Of a stretch of 64,000 nucleotides of DNA, positions 24,854 to 38,400 are shown piece after piece (the stretch's first letter is position 1; each line of letters begins with the position of its first letter). The translations under genes were made by a program, and so were the position numbers. Origin of the DNA: Wuchereria bancrofti (lineage: Eukaryota; Nematoda; Chromadorea; Rhabditida; Onchocercidae); the NCBI GenBank assembly GCA_005281725.1, contig SSBO01000012.1:15010810-15074809 (forward strand), written 5' to 3'. The notes beneath the pieces were generated by a model. It did no database searches. It worked only from the letters and a program-made list of their open reading frames with translations, and was not told the DNA's origin.

Positions 24854-25250
24854 AATTTTACATTTGAAAATAGAGACGTGAAATATATAGCTTTTATTAG
24901 TACCATATAAATCGAACTAACTCATAAGTTAACAAGTAACAGAATTCAGATTTTCGATTCAAATCTTTTCTAAAAGAAAAGCTCTTTCGTTCTTATTTAG
25001 AAATCAAAGTTCGATTTCACAATTGGTTATGTGAACTCATGCACAAGTTATGAAGCTTAAATTCGCAAAGAGTAATAACATATTAATATGCTTTACTGAA
25101 ATATCTCTTTTTTTCCTTCTTTAAATTGGTAAGGTGATAGAGTAACAATATCTTAAAATCGATAATTATGAAATTTTTTTCAGGAAAACGTTGAAAGAAT
25201 GAAAATATTTACCTTTATCTTCAGCGACGAGCTTAACTGAATATAATAAC

Positions 25251-25251
25251 N
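25251..25251. other. Single N marking a join between overlapping sequences
   Basis: The sequence before the N (about 24592-25250) and after it (25252-about 25907) are near copies of each other, both covering the last cuticlin exon and its 3' flank. The right-hand version matches copy 2 (52159-52800) in small variants, such as GAAACG in place of GAGACG after the stop, so two versions meet here. Confidence 0.75.
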
Positions 25252-25344
25252 AATATTGAAGTAAAAGTATTTATTCATCTACAAAAACTTTGAATTTAAT
25301 TGATAATATCATTAAAGAACTATAAATAAAATATTCAATTTCAG

Positions 25345-25512
25345 TCCAATTACGGATCAAAAATTGGAATGGCAGTGGCCTTGGTAGCATCACAAAGAGT
25401 ATGTCTAACTTACTCGATTCTTGGTACACTGCTTACTGCTACTTCATTTCTACTTACCATTTTGTTAACTGCTGTAGTTTTCCTGTACAGGAGGAATAGG
25501 CAAGCTTTTTAA
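25345..25512 (+). pseudogene. Repeated terminal exon of the cuticlin gene
   Basis: This is a second full copy of exon 8 (TTTCAG acceptor, SNYGSKIGMAVALVASQ, hydrophobic anchor, YRRNRQAF, TAA), 659 bases downstream of the first. It lacks its own upstream exons. It is best explained as unmerged overlapping sequence across the N at 25251 rather than as a functional alternative last exon. Confidence 0.7.
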
Positions 25513-26460
25513 AATTTTACATTTGAAAATAGAAACGTGAAATATATAGCTTTTATTAGTACCATATAAATAACTCATAAGTTAATAAGTAACAGAATTC
25601 AGATTTTCGACTTAAATCTTTTTTAAAAGAAAAAAATCAAACTTCGATTTCACAATTGGTTATGTGAACTCATGCATAAGTTATGAAGCTTAAATTCGCA
25701 AAGAGTAATAACATATTAATATGCTTTAGTGAAATAAGATATCTTTTTCCTTTCCTTTAAATTGATAAGGTGATAGAGTAACAATATCTTAAAATCGATA
25801 ATTATGAAATTTTTTCAGGAAAACGTTGAAAAAAGGAAAATATTTACCTTCATCTTCACGAGCTTGACTGAATATAATAACCGCTAAATGTAATATTGAA
25901 CAGTAAGGATTCAGGTGCTAATGTTAAATATTATGGTCACAGATTGATCTAATAAGTATTGTGCGGAACTAAAATAATTTTTGAATAAATAATTTTCAAA
26001 TAATACGCTATGCTATTATTATGTATCTCAAGGGATAATGCACTGAGAATCTTCAGTAAAAGATGACCAAATTAACTAAAATTAATCATCCGGTTAGTAA
26101 CTAATTTTCAACTGATAAGTGATTGACAGTATCTTTTTGTAGGCTACTTCTATCAGACTGAAAAGAAAAATTGTTTAATAACAGATACGGTTATTAAACT
26201 GATTGATAGTATATCAAAGAGCGTTTTTATAAACAAATGCTGGGATTTGGCTCACATAAATGTGCTCATTATTCATGTGATAAGTTATATTGTCAAAGAA
26301 GTTATATTGTCAAATAATTTGTTAACTTGACGTTCAAGACTGAACACCCAAAATCTTACTCATCTCAATATTGCGACAATAGAAATATCGAATTAAAATA
26401 GCAATAATCTCGAAATGTGCGAAATTAAATTAGTAGTTGTATTCAAAATATATAAATACA
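25513..26460. other. Region between convergent cuticlin and FMO genes
   Basis: 3' flanks of two convergent genes. No exon was found. The sequence is A/T-rich with matching segments in copy 2 (52420-53382 and, a second time, 53916-54498). Confidence 0.5.
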
Positions 26461-29400
26461 TTAAGACTTCATCATGTTAAGATAATATAAAAACTTGTTA
26501 ATCGGTTTTGATTTCATTGTCTCAGCAGTTTGTCGTGTGCGAGAATTCTCGAATGTCCGTCTCGCCATACCTAACAATGCATCACGCGCTCCAACCCATG
26601 CATGTGGGCCCTAAAAAAAGGACTAGAAATTATTTCCAGTTCACAAAAAGTAAACTGATCAAATCAATAACTGAGGCAAAGAGAATGAAGAAACTCAGAT
26701 GACACTTCTATGTAGTGGTCGGAGTTACAGCAGAAAGATTCTACCGCATAAGTTAAAAGTTTTTTCTAGAGCTATATATAACAATGTTCGCAGAGGGGTA
26801 CTGCTATCAAAGCAGAGAATATTGCAAAGCGTGATCAGACTATTTTGCTGGTTTCAAAAAAGTAATTAGAGTTAAATTTTAGAAGAAATTCATGAAAAAA
26901 GCACAAGTTTTTCCATAAGAACATAAAACTGATCATAAATATTGCTAGTGACAAAAACACAACTAATTAGTTGTGCAAATTTTGCAATTTTGCAAATTGC
27001 ATATTCTCCAAAATTTACGCTAATTTTATTGAAACTAAAACTAACATTTAATCTAAACTGATACGGTGCCAAGCCTTCAAATAACAGAATATATGCCAAA
27101 CGAGGATCAGTGAACCAGTACTTCAGCAAATTCGGTTTCACGCCAACCATCTTCGCTAGTTCATCCATATAGGTTGCATAATCTACCTTAAGTGAATAAA
27201 AATAATATTTTACTTTATTTTGTGAGTTTTTTATGTGATATGATTATGATAAACCTCTAATGTATGTCGTCGACTTTTTAGAAATCTTTTTTCCGTTTGT
27301 ACTCTCCTTCTCTCAACATCCTTTTTCATTTTATCGATTGCGGGTAACTTGCAATGGCCAGCAAATACTTCACAGTAAAATCGAGATTGCATTTCAGAAA
27401 CAGGCATTATAGATCCAATCGGTTGGATAAGACCTATTACAGCCAAAGTATTCTGCAAATGTGAATAGTTGTGCTTGAGGAAAATGATGAAAGATGCAAG
27501 AATAAGGGAAAAAGTATGAGTCATAAAAGGAGAAAAAAAATAAATATTGAAAATACCAGATTTTTAAATTTAAAAAAAAAGCAAACCTTTGGTGATAATT
27601 GTAGTGGAAATATATGCAGATATAGATCAACTTTATTATCAGTAACAGGTATAAGATTACCATCTTCAACGATTGGAAATTGAAAGGAATAACCAGTACC
27701 AAAGATCACCGCATCAACATTACACACTGCTGTACCATCTTCGAATATCACATCATGTTCAGTAAAACGAGCAACATTCGGTTTAATCTAAAATATCGTT
27801 CTTCTATAAATGAAATAAGTACTCTTATATTCTTCATGTCATTACGGTTATTCAATTAATGATAGCTAACGAATAATAGAATGTAGTATGCATATGGCGT
27901 TCCTAAGTTATAATACATAGGTTTAAGAAAGCTCACCTGATCATCACCAATCAAACTGATTCAGTTTTGATTCAATTGACTCAATAATTAGCCAGATTGG
28001 AACTTTCTTGTTTTGTCATTTTTTGTTTTTTAATAGGCTTAACTTTACTTACAATAACAGTTCCGCAGGCGATACGACCTGGCAGCTCATCATTGATAGT
28101 AGCATGTTGTGCAAGAGCCTGATGCTTTGGTTTTAAACCATATCGTCCATGATCAAACTGCAGGTTAAGTTTCTTTTCATATGATTTGTTGACCAACTGC
28201 AATTTACTTTTTTTAAGCGTCGATAACAGATAAATTTAAATAATAAAAATAAAGTTAAATGGAGTTTAAAAAACTAAAAAAACCGGAGATGGTTAAGAAA
28301 AGAAAAAACTTGAAAATGATGGGATATCACTGCATATAAAAAAATCTAATCCATTCCATCATTTAAATTCATTTTTTTCCATCTAATTGTTGTTATATAT
28401 ATATTTTTGCTTGAGTCGAGGAAACTCTGTTTTATTAACACGTGCTTTTTGTAATATTTTCTAATTTTACTGATTATTGCGCAATATTTTCAATTGTCCC
28501 ATCATATTTATGTTTACTTTAGAGTTTCCTGCTAAGAGACGTTATTAGCGAGTTTCGCAGGAAATTTAGCTAATAAAATTTAGTGGTAGTTACATTAAAT
28601 CAGTGGCATTGAACAAAAACACTTTGTCAACAATTTACCCATGATGGCACAATTTTTGTTACCGTCTGCATGCAGCGACTGACAAAAACAAGATCGATCG
28701 GTTCACCCTTATCCCAAGTTCTGCCAGTCACCCAAGTTCCACTACGAGTTGATATGTAAACCTGAAATATTAATTACTGATGAATAGAAGTTATTCTTTA
28801 AGGCAAAATATCTCAACAGTTTAGGACTTAATTTTGAAATTCTAAGAAAAAACCGTACCTCTTTGGAAATTCTACTTAAATCGACTGCAATGTCACCAGA
28901 AGAATTACCAATTCCAATCAATACTACAGTCTTGTTAATGTACGGAAATGGTTCACGATAATCGTGGCTATGAATAATTTCACCGCGGAATTTGTCCTGT
29001 CCTGGGAACGGTTCAGGCCAATATGGTATTGTGTGGTGACCACAGCAGAGCAATATTCCCTCAAATTTCTCAGTTTGCGTTGTATTATCGCTATAAAAAA
29101 AAATTTTTTTTGTAAATGTTTCTTGTTAGCAGTTTTCTCCATCCTCTAGCTGCTTAATTGCTTACTTTCTTTGAAGTCCACTGTTACTGCAAGCGGTAAG
29201 AACAAAGGATTGAACAGCTATAACCAGGCAATGGTTTTAGTATGAGATATGAACAAAAGATATAGAATGCTTTTCAGAGAAAATATATAATTATTAAAGG
29301 ATTTCAGACATTAATTTGTGACATACCGAAACAAACATATAAGCATCTTTGCTTCATTCCAAGAAATAAAACTTTCTGTAACACGAAGCTTAAAGGATTT

Positions 29401-31516
29401 AATAAAGAGATGTCTGAATGAAAGTTACAGTGATGTGAGCGGAAATAGTAAGGAAGATATAGACGGCTGGCAGGTGAGGAAAGATAATGTAAAGCAAGAA
29501 TAGGAAGATGGTCAAAAGAATAAAGTGAGAAGTGAAAGAAAGGATAGACGAAAGAAGTTGCTGAAGTTCGAAAAAAAGTCATTTAAATTATGTGGGAGAC
29601 AAACAGGGAAATTAGTTTTATAATTATATGTCGAGATGGTAATTGCTTGGGAAAATTAAAATGATAGCTAGTGCATATGATGGATGAAAGTAAAGACATA
29701 AAGTTGAATCTTTTTTTAAAATATTTAATTGATAACAGAAATGATGGTCAATAAAGGAATATATTGGGACATCTCAGAAAATAGAACATGATGGCAAGTT
29801 GATCAAATGATAATGAGATGTACAGGATTTGAGAATCATTGCCAGAAATATGAATATCAGTTGTATGAAAGTAGCGGAAATGGGAAAAATAATGAAAAGC
29901 TCAAATAAAAAATTGAGGTTTCAGAAAACGAAATGACAAAAAAAGCTTGGGCATTTTCATTGCAAATTAAAATAAAGGAAAAACCAAGTGGTAGATCACA
30001 AAGTAGAATGATTTAAGAGTCGAAATTTGAACGTTGTAGTAAGAAAGTAACTGTTACCGCATTGTAAAGACATACTACACTTCCTTATTTTGTATAGCAG
30101 CTTGGAATTCATGTCAGTATCTACAACTGAAAAAATAAATAGATCAGTAAATGAAATAAATTAACTCACTTAATGATGCAATAAGTAACATTCCATCGGC
30201 CAGTTTCTTCATATTTCTCATCCCTTTCAATACGTCTTACTTCATGACTCAAACGAATATGTTGTAACAAATGGAAATGATTAGCGTAAGATCGAAAATA
30301 TGCCAACATTTGAGCGTGACTCATGAAATTAGGCATTTCAGGTGGTGGCACAAAATCACTAAAAGCTGTCATCTCCTTTGATGTATTGATTGTCGTGTTT
30401 TTCATCACGGTACTCTCTCCTGAAGAATAAATAAATTCGATAAAAGCCATAGAAATGCTAAAGGAAAAAAATAGATGTAAAATTTGTTTTTATTAGTACA
30501 TTTCCGAAAATGTTGATTATTAAGATCAAATGATTATAAAAGCAAAAAAGATTTAAAAAATAAACCATAAAGTTTAGTTTTAAAGATTATTATTATTGAA
30601 CAAAAGATTTCTTTATCACCACTCATTCAAAGGACTGTGCTTGTTCAAAAGATCATTAGCTTAATAATTTCCAGAATCCCATAAGCTTATAAAATTAGTT
30701 TACACCAAGAAAAAAAAACAGTTTATCCAGAAGTATAATCATATTTAAAGCATACTTATCCACTCGCTATTTCCGACTCTAACAACCGAATATTTCCAAT
30801 CTGTCATTTTTCTTATCCTCCGAAGCATTATTTCAATATTGAAGTAGTGTATATTATCAATTTCGTTTTTTTTTTTTGTTTTTTTTTTGTTGTTGTTCTA
30901 GTTCCCCTTCACTCCTAAATTTCATTTGACACTCATTTAATTTTATCATTTTTCATCCAATTCAGTACTTAATAGAAGGACTAAACTGCTTGATCATGAA
31001 GTTTAATAAGGACAAATAGGGCATGACAACAGTCAAACTATCACAGCAGTGACTTCCTAAGATGTTATATCAGTCAATATTCTCATTATTTTAAAGATGC
31101 TTTGTAAATTAAATATTGCGAAATTGATATTATCAAAAAAGCTTCGATTTCAATGGTAGATCTGAGTTTAATATGCGTACTATTTTTAATCGCACTAAAC
31201 ACGGGGATTAAAGTTTTTTTTTTTTCAGTTTCAGAATAGGTTTCAGAAATGTTTCAGGAATGTTTCAGAATATAATTTTGAAAAAAAATATAATTTCAGG
31301 ATATGCTATAAAGTGAAAAGTTAACTCTTAAGAATAGGCTCAGATATATAAACTTTTTAAATCCGAACCAGGACAAGGCTGTGGTTTATATCGCCACAAT
31401 CCACCAATATCGCAAGATTTCTCGAAACATACCACTTGTAAGCCATTTTCAAGACATGTTTTAGTAGCGGTCAGACCACTTGCTCCTGCACCTACCACAC
31501 AAATTCTTTCAGGCAT
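26461..31516 (-). CDS. Flavin-containing monooxygenase, copy 1 (complete)
   Basis: Nine exons in phase: 31516-31369, 30419-30170, 29090-28859, 28761-28639, 28196-28053, 27787-27587, 27452-27255, 27186-27046, 26610-26461 (TAA). They total 1587 bases, 528 residues, the usual FMO length. The N-terminus has the FAD-binding GAGASG. Then come TSKEM and FSDF, the FMO signature FRGEIIHSHDYR (FxGxxxHxxxY), the NADPH-binding GIGNSSGD, and FGTGYSF, the FMO form of the FATGY motif. The C-terminal part includes GLIQPIGSIMP and GPHAWVGARDALLG. FMOs oxygenate soft nucleophiles such as sulphur and nitrogen compounds using NADPH, FAD and oxygen, usually at the endoplasmic reticulum. The last exon ends without an obvious hydrophobic anchor. 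All splice sites look sound in this copy. Confidence 0.93.
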
Positions 31517-34500
31517 TTATAGCTTCAGTTGAAAGTTTTCAAATTGAAAAGTTTCAGTTGCATCCACCGAATATCAAATTCAGTTTATAGAATAAGAAGA
31601 CAGCAATAGTTAAAATTCAGTCTGCACTGAATTTTATTATCAAACTAAAAATTATCAAAAAATTATTATCAAACAAAAAAAAAGACAAATTTACGAATAA
31701 TAAATAGAGAAATATTCTTTGGATCATTGCAGCGAACATTTAATGAAGTCAGCATAGTGTTATCCTAAGATAACCACTTGTGAAACAATCATTGTATCGA
31801 ACTCATTGTATGAAATTGCTACTTGTTACATATATAGCGCATTTTGATAAGCAAGTTCTGTACAATTTTGGACTTAAAAAGAACTTTTACTTAACTAATT
31901 AATAAACTATAGTGTCACTGGATAAATCTGATAAACAACAAACTTGATGCAAACTGAGAGAAAACAAAAATTATCGATTTGCTGGATTTTTCCTTACATA
32001 TTAACTAGACAAAATTTCCCGGAAACGAATATTGCCTTTAGAGCACATATTTCTTATTTTGAGTTATTCTAATTATTATATGAAACATAAACTATAAATT
32101 CTGGAGAATGACTGTTAATAAAAGAGTAAATTGCTTGCTTATTTTCCATTTAACATCAGATTATGGAATATAAATTTTCAATAAGATAAATCTGGAAAAG
32201 ATGGAATAATTTAAAATTATTAGATATACAACGTAAACATTTTTCTACTAACCATTAGAAAGATCCTATTGATTCAGCCTTCTATTAACAGTTCTATTAA
32301 CAGACTTCGATAATTCGCTCCAAAATCAGATGAAAACTATTTCAATAACTTTAAAAGAGTGCTCAATAGATATTCACCCCAAATGTTGCACTAATTTTTC
32401 CAAATCCTTTGCTGATCATCGATGAAAAAGGAAAATTGAGAAATTATTCTCAAGAAAAATTTGATAAAATAACTGTTGATGGTGAAAAATAACGTATCAC
32501 TATGAAAGGAGGACTCCATTTTTTCTTTTTTTTTTACAAAAATATGCTACCGACAGGTGAATACATTATGATACGACACTACACAGAAAAATACATTACA
32601 TTACTTATTTCATTGTCCACAATCTATACAACACATTTTAAAAGTTACTTTCTTCCGTTATTGTAATAATTTCAAAGGATTATTATTTCTGAAGTTTTCT
32701 CACTCCTTAATATTTTATACAAAAGGAATGATGACTTTTAAAGTGCAAGTAAGAAATGCAAAATAAAAAGTGAAATTAGAATGTTACAGTAAGATGGTTT
32801 AGAAAATGGGAAAATAAAACATCGAGGAAAGACCATTTATTTTATACTTTTTTGTAATATTTCTTCTTGTACTACTTATTCGTGTTGAATAGAAATGATA
32901 AAATTATTTCAAAAATATACGAAAAAAACTAAACGCGGCAATAGGAAAAGATGGAAAAATCATATGTGTGACACGGGAATGACAACATTATTGCCTATTT
33001 TCTTTAATTATAGTTCGTTCTTTTACAAGTGATAACTGTCAGAAAAATGAATGCCGGAAGGGAAATCGGAAACAAAAGCGCCTTAAAAACATGTTTTGCT
33101 TATTTTTCATCCAATTTCGTCTACACTGTCGTGTCAATAGAGACGTTAATTTGAATAAGTATTAATAACTGAGAAAATTCATTTGAAAAGCTAAAACTAG
33201 TTTTGAAATTGGAAAAGATAATTTCAGGCTATGATACTCCCGTAATCATGTTGGAATATCGGCACGATTTTAACTGAAACCGGTGCTTAATTTGAAAATG
33301 TTTGAAAGAAGTGCTTTACATTCATATATCGCAGTAATATTATCTCATCGATTTCCATTGTTCAACCAAAACATAATTTAGGGACCACTTTCCTCGTACC
33401 AAAATGATTCCAGAATATTACTATTTCTCAAGTTGTTTCTTTCGAGACATTTCTCACAAAAAGTCTAAATTTTTTAAGCTGAAAGTGAGAAATGTAGAAT
33501 GAAACGAGAAATGAGAATTCCACATCAATTGAACACCAAGAAAGGATCATTTGTCTGTGTCATGACCATTTCTTTTGTACAAAGTGTTTTCTTTCTAATG
33601 CAATGAATGAATCCTCGGTGTTGAAAAAGATATCGGCAAAATTTTAAAAATAAATGAATTACCAATAATGATTTTCCGACATTTTAAACTGCTGTTTTGT
33701 GAAGCAAAAGGTAAATACAAACATATAGGATACGAAAAAAACTGAACAAGTGGTACTACTGCACTAAATTCATCAATTATCAGGTTAGTTTATCAGTTAG
33801 TTTAAAACGAATTTCATGATCATTCATTCACATAAATCACTTTTACCTAATTTCCTCGACACTTATATGTTAGAAGACATTAACAAAGAAATCATAACAT
33901 AATTCCTTATGTCAGTTTCAATAAGCATAAGTAATCACAGAAATTCTAGAAACTAATGAAAATAATTAGCGGCTACAATAATATGACCGATGTAGTATGC
34001 AGAAACACTTTATTTTTTCTCCCATTCAATAGTTACAACCCATCCAATTATGACTCTAGTCTGAGGCATATTTTTCAATTTAAAACGTTAAAAAGAAGTC
34101 GGCAAGTTACTTGTTTGTATTGATAAATGATTAATGCAGTGGTTTAACGGTAAGATGTCAGTTCCACTCAGAAAAAAAAAAAAGTAAGGAAGAAAAAAAG
34201 AACTATTTAAGCCCAGGTACGCCATATGTGAAGACTGTAACATATTAACAAGTCTTGACAATTATTTGCCACACTTCGTACATTGGTCATGATGCGACAT
34301 TATTATCGTTTACACATAGACGATAACTTGTTACATTACAGAATTTTTTGATCAACGAATCAGAATAATATATAAGCCATCAAAGACGTGCATATAAAAT
34401 AACCGAAAATTTTCAAACTAATAACAATTACATAACCAAAATAAAATGAAAATAATTATTACATCTAGATACAAACAGTATTTTACAACATGTGCAATGA

Positions 34501-35411
34501 TCTCTTCGCAATATTTCCCTTTCCCACTTGTCATTAATTTCATGGGCTTCAACTTCTCATCCATATGTTGGAATTTTAAGATATTTCAATATCTATCAGC
34601 GTTAAAGATTAACTCCGACACATAAATTAGAAGCTGGAAAGAGATGGTTTGAAATATCAAAAAAGAAAGAACGAACAAACTGATTGAAATTCATCGATTA
34701 TTGACAAATGTGATTTTGAAAATCACTACACAAGCAATTCGTCAATTTTAGTTAAACCTGCTAATTAAATCCAAAATCTTTGTGAAACTTCGTCTTTTTA
34801 TTTATTCCTTGCAGAAATTACCCCAAAATTTTAAATTTATGAAGCTTGTGGATATAGAAATCTGAAAGAAGAAACATTTCCGCTTCTTCACTAGGAATAC
34901 AGAACTTAAATGATACCAGTATCAAAAGACAAAACATTCAATATTTCTCACTCTCAAATGTACAGTTGAAAAGTTGTGCAAACACAAAAGTTACTCACAC
35001 TCTACTTTTCTTAATTGTTGCAAGACTAAAATGTGTTTCAAAACTGAACCATCAAAAATTATATGACTGACATCCTAATTCAAAAAAAGCAGCAAACTGC
35101 AATTATTTTAAATTATCGCTGTTTAAATTTCTATAGACTACGTTCCTTATTTTCATTATTAAAATGAACATTTACCACATATATAATGTAAACTGCACCG
35201 GTAGTCTCAAAAAGAAAACTGTTTCACAAATCCGGAGATTTGCTGTGATCAAAAATTCATTTCCAAGCTCCTAAAATTTGAGACCGTTAAAACTAATAAA
35301 TCACTTAAAAAATTCAAATGTTCGAAAAACAATTATCTACAAAGACTAGCTATTGCCGAATCCAACGCATCGTTGATATGGTGACACCGCAGTATCCTCT
35401 ATGTCCGACTT
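31517..35411. other. Intergenic region upstream of FMO
   Basis: No supported exon was seen on either strand. It should hold the FMO promoter next to 31517. Bases 31724-34169 are absent from copy 2, which has only about 60 unrelated A-rich bases instead (59582-59640). About 190 bases near 34550-34730 are also missing from copy 2. Confidence 0.45.
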
Positions 35412-38400
35412 TCACTGTATCTTTTCTTCCAGTTTCGCCCACCCAACATTTTCACTTTCATCACTCTGTTCATAGTCTGTAAATTTTTATCAAGTTTTTT
35501 AAGATGAGATTTTAAGAAAAATTATAAAAGAATAAAAACTCGATGAAATAATGACGAAAATTTTTAACATATCGCGTTTTATATGATAATAGTATGTGGA
35601 GTTTCCTGAATAACACTGAAGAAGTAAATCTGAAAGCTTTTGTTTCTTTTTTTTTTAATTCCAAATTCAAAACATAATTTTTTCTCAGATTTTTTCATCT
35701 AAACATAAATACTTTATTTGCAAATATCTTGAGGAAAATTTTAACCTGATCTTAAACCTTACAAATTTATTTTAATAATTTAGATTACTGGTAAGGCTTT
35801 ATTTTGGTTAATTACAATAATTCATCAAAAACTTTCTTATCAGAATTACAACAAATATAATTTAAAGAATGACTCGTAGGCCTTATGAAAAAGCAAAGGT
35901 AATTGACCGCAACATATCTCTTTTTTAACAACCCTTTTTAACGGATATCAACAAATTTGGAACAACATGTAATTTTCAACATTATTCTGTACTATGAAGA
36001 AATCCTTGTCTGCAGACAGAAATTTGTCTAGGGTGCCTACTGATACATTTAAATGACTGGTGTTCGTCTAGCCCTTAATAGACGGAAGAATCTGTTCAGT
36101 TGCACCAGAAATAACTTTAGATGGGTGGACCAAGAATTCCAAACAAAACAAAACAAACTTATAAATACAGTAGAGAGTTTCACAATTGTTTAGATTTACT
36201 GGCACTTTAGAAGTTGGCATATTCAATCGAGAAATGATTGATGTATCGCAGTGGTTAAAGAAGCCATTCGTTACCAATAAAAACATTGTAGTTCAATCCC
36301 TCTTCTCAATCGAAACCACATTCTTGAAAGTACCTTTATTCATCAGGTCATGAGACAAACTATACAACCCGTGTTAGGGGTACCTATGTTGCGTTTTATC
36401 TTTGCCCACTACAACACAACCAAAGTCAGCCTGAGATGTCTGCAGAAACAAACGATACATAATAAAAGTTAATCTTGACCCAAAGTATAAGAGAGATGAT
36501 GCATGCCGAAAAATCAAAAAAAAAAAAAATTGAAATTCATTTCAGGAAGATAAAAACTGTTATTTATTAAATGTTAACTAAGTTAAATGGAAAGATGCAG
36601 CAGGTGGAAGCTTTTCAAGTTACGTTCGTCATAAAGCGAACCTGTGAGTTTTCAAGAAGCGGTGAGCCGAGCAATAGAGACTGTTCATCGAGACTTGATC
36701 TAGACAGCTTTTTTTGGCCATTCGCTGTGGCAGCAATGCCACTATCCTCCCCTCCAGCCGATGCCAATAATCCCCTAAAAAAATGTCACATTACCTGTAC
36801 CAAAACTTATGCTTAAGCACTATCGAAAGATTTTACCCAATTTTCATAACGAAATCCACAGTCAATAATTTGATGCTTTCTTTCCCATACTTCGACCTAA
36901 CGACGCCGATTTTTATAGCGAGTTTTACATAATACTGATGAATAGTCAATTTCCATTGAAATAAGTCTCAGAACACAAAGAACATCATACTCGTAAGCTG
37001 TACTAAGAATCCATTCAGTATTTAAAAATGCTTTGGTATTTTGGTTATCGGTTTAAGATGGTTAAAAGACAACAAAAGAGCTAGTAAAATGACAGCTCTG
37101 GATTTTTTACTTAGACGTATTCCAGCAAGAATTTATGATTAAACAAATTAATGAATAGTAATGTTAAGTTTAAAACAAACTCTAAAACTGTAATCAAAAG
37201 CAAATCAGTATCCAAAGCAAATGGAAATAAATTTTTTGTAAAATCAGAGAAAAATATCGATTTTGTGATTACAAAATGCCGACAATAAATTGTCAAAATT
37301 TTTGCTAGTTTACTTCAAAACGTATTTTTTTAAATCTGTCTATAACTTGGTTATTAAATAAAAGATTTGACAAAGATCAAATTCAGTAAAAAAGTTAAAA
37401 AACAAACTGGACGCTAATCACAACTAACACTATTGCACAAGAACTAAAACTAATAATCTGTAAATTTCTAATACAAAGGTCCCTGTAAATCTGATAATCA
37501 GAAGATCATCTCAGTAAACAATTCTCACCAACAATATTCTTCGCGTTTAGTGTAGTAATTTAAGCAAGTACAGGGAAAATTTTTCTCAATTGATGAAATA
37601 AGAATTCATGGAACACTCATTTTTCTGAAACAATATGGTAACTCTCTCTGTCCATTTTTAATTAAAAACAGCGCCACCATCACTACCACTACCAACACCA
37701 GCACCCACCATTACCATACCAAAACTGTTAATTGATATTAACAGATATTATTATCTGACATAATTTTCAAAAATGCACTTGTAATATTATTAAGAGTTGA
37801 ACTAAACTTACACTTTATAAACTATACTATTTTATGACCAAAAGTGTCCCAAACACATTCAGATATCTACATAGCGAGATATTAAAGCCACTGAAAATGA
37901 TAAATTGTAAAACTTCAACATTTTTAACACTAGAGCTAACTTGAAGAAAAAAATGACCTAATACTCACTCTCGAGATCTCATTTCACTTCCTGAACTATA
38001 GTTTACTAGAGTGATTCATCGATCACTTAACTATTTCCCTAAATTTGAGAATAGAGGGAAATGGAGAGAACCTCGTCATAAAACAATAAAAAAAAATCAC
38101 TGAGAATTTCTGGAATAAATCAATGGTTACGGAAATAACAAAATAAAAAAAAAAGAATACGGTAATTACGAAGTAATGCGCAAAAAAAAAAGAATATTTA
38201 AGGAACTGAAATGGAAAGCGCAAACTCAGTTACAAATTCATATGAATCAGATTATGTAAAGCAATGGTGGTCCACCATTTAAAGCAGTAATTATATAAAA
38301 CAGAAGAGCAAAAGGAAACTTCAGCATCAGTATGAGTTACAAATATCTATGAGTGACAACTATGTCAGCGGCAGTTATCACATTTAGAAGTTGTGTAAGA

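Noticed and set aside
25345..25512. Alternative last exon of the cuticlin gene
   Set aside because: It codes for the same residues as the first exon 8 and sits across an N with overlapping flanks, so an assembly cause is more likely.
30075..30130. Possible extra FMO exon between exons 2 and 3 (DTDMNSK frame)
   Set aside because: Its phase does not fit, while exon 2 joins exon 3 directly in phase and gives the expected FMO length.
36236..36315. tRNA-like segment: A-box-like TATCGCAGTGGTTAAAG and B-box-like AGTTCAATCCC about 40 bases apart, with six-base pairing ends GATTGA/TCAATC
   Set aside because: The T-stem and anticodon stem do not pair well, and the matching copy 2 sequence (about 62745-62810) changes the would-be acceptor stem and B box without compensation. 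At best a tRNA-derived relic.
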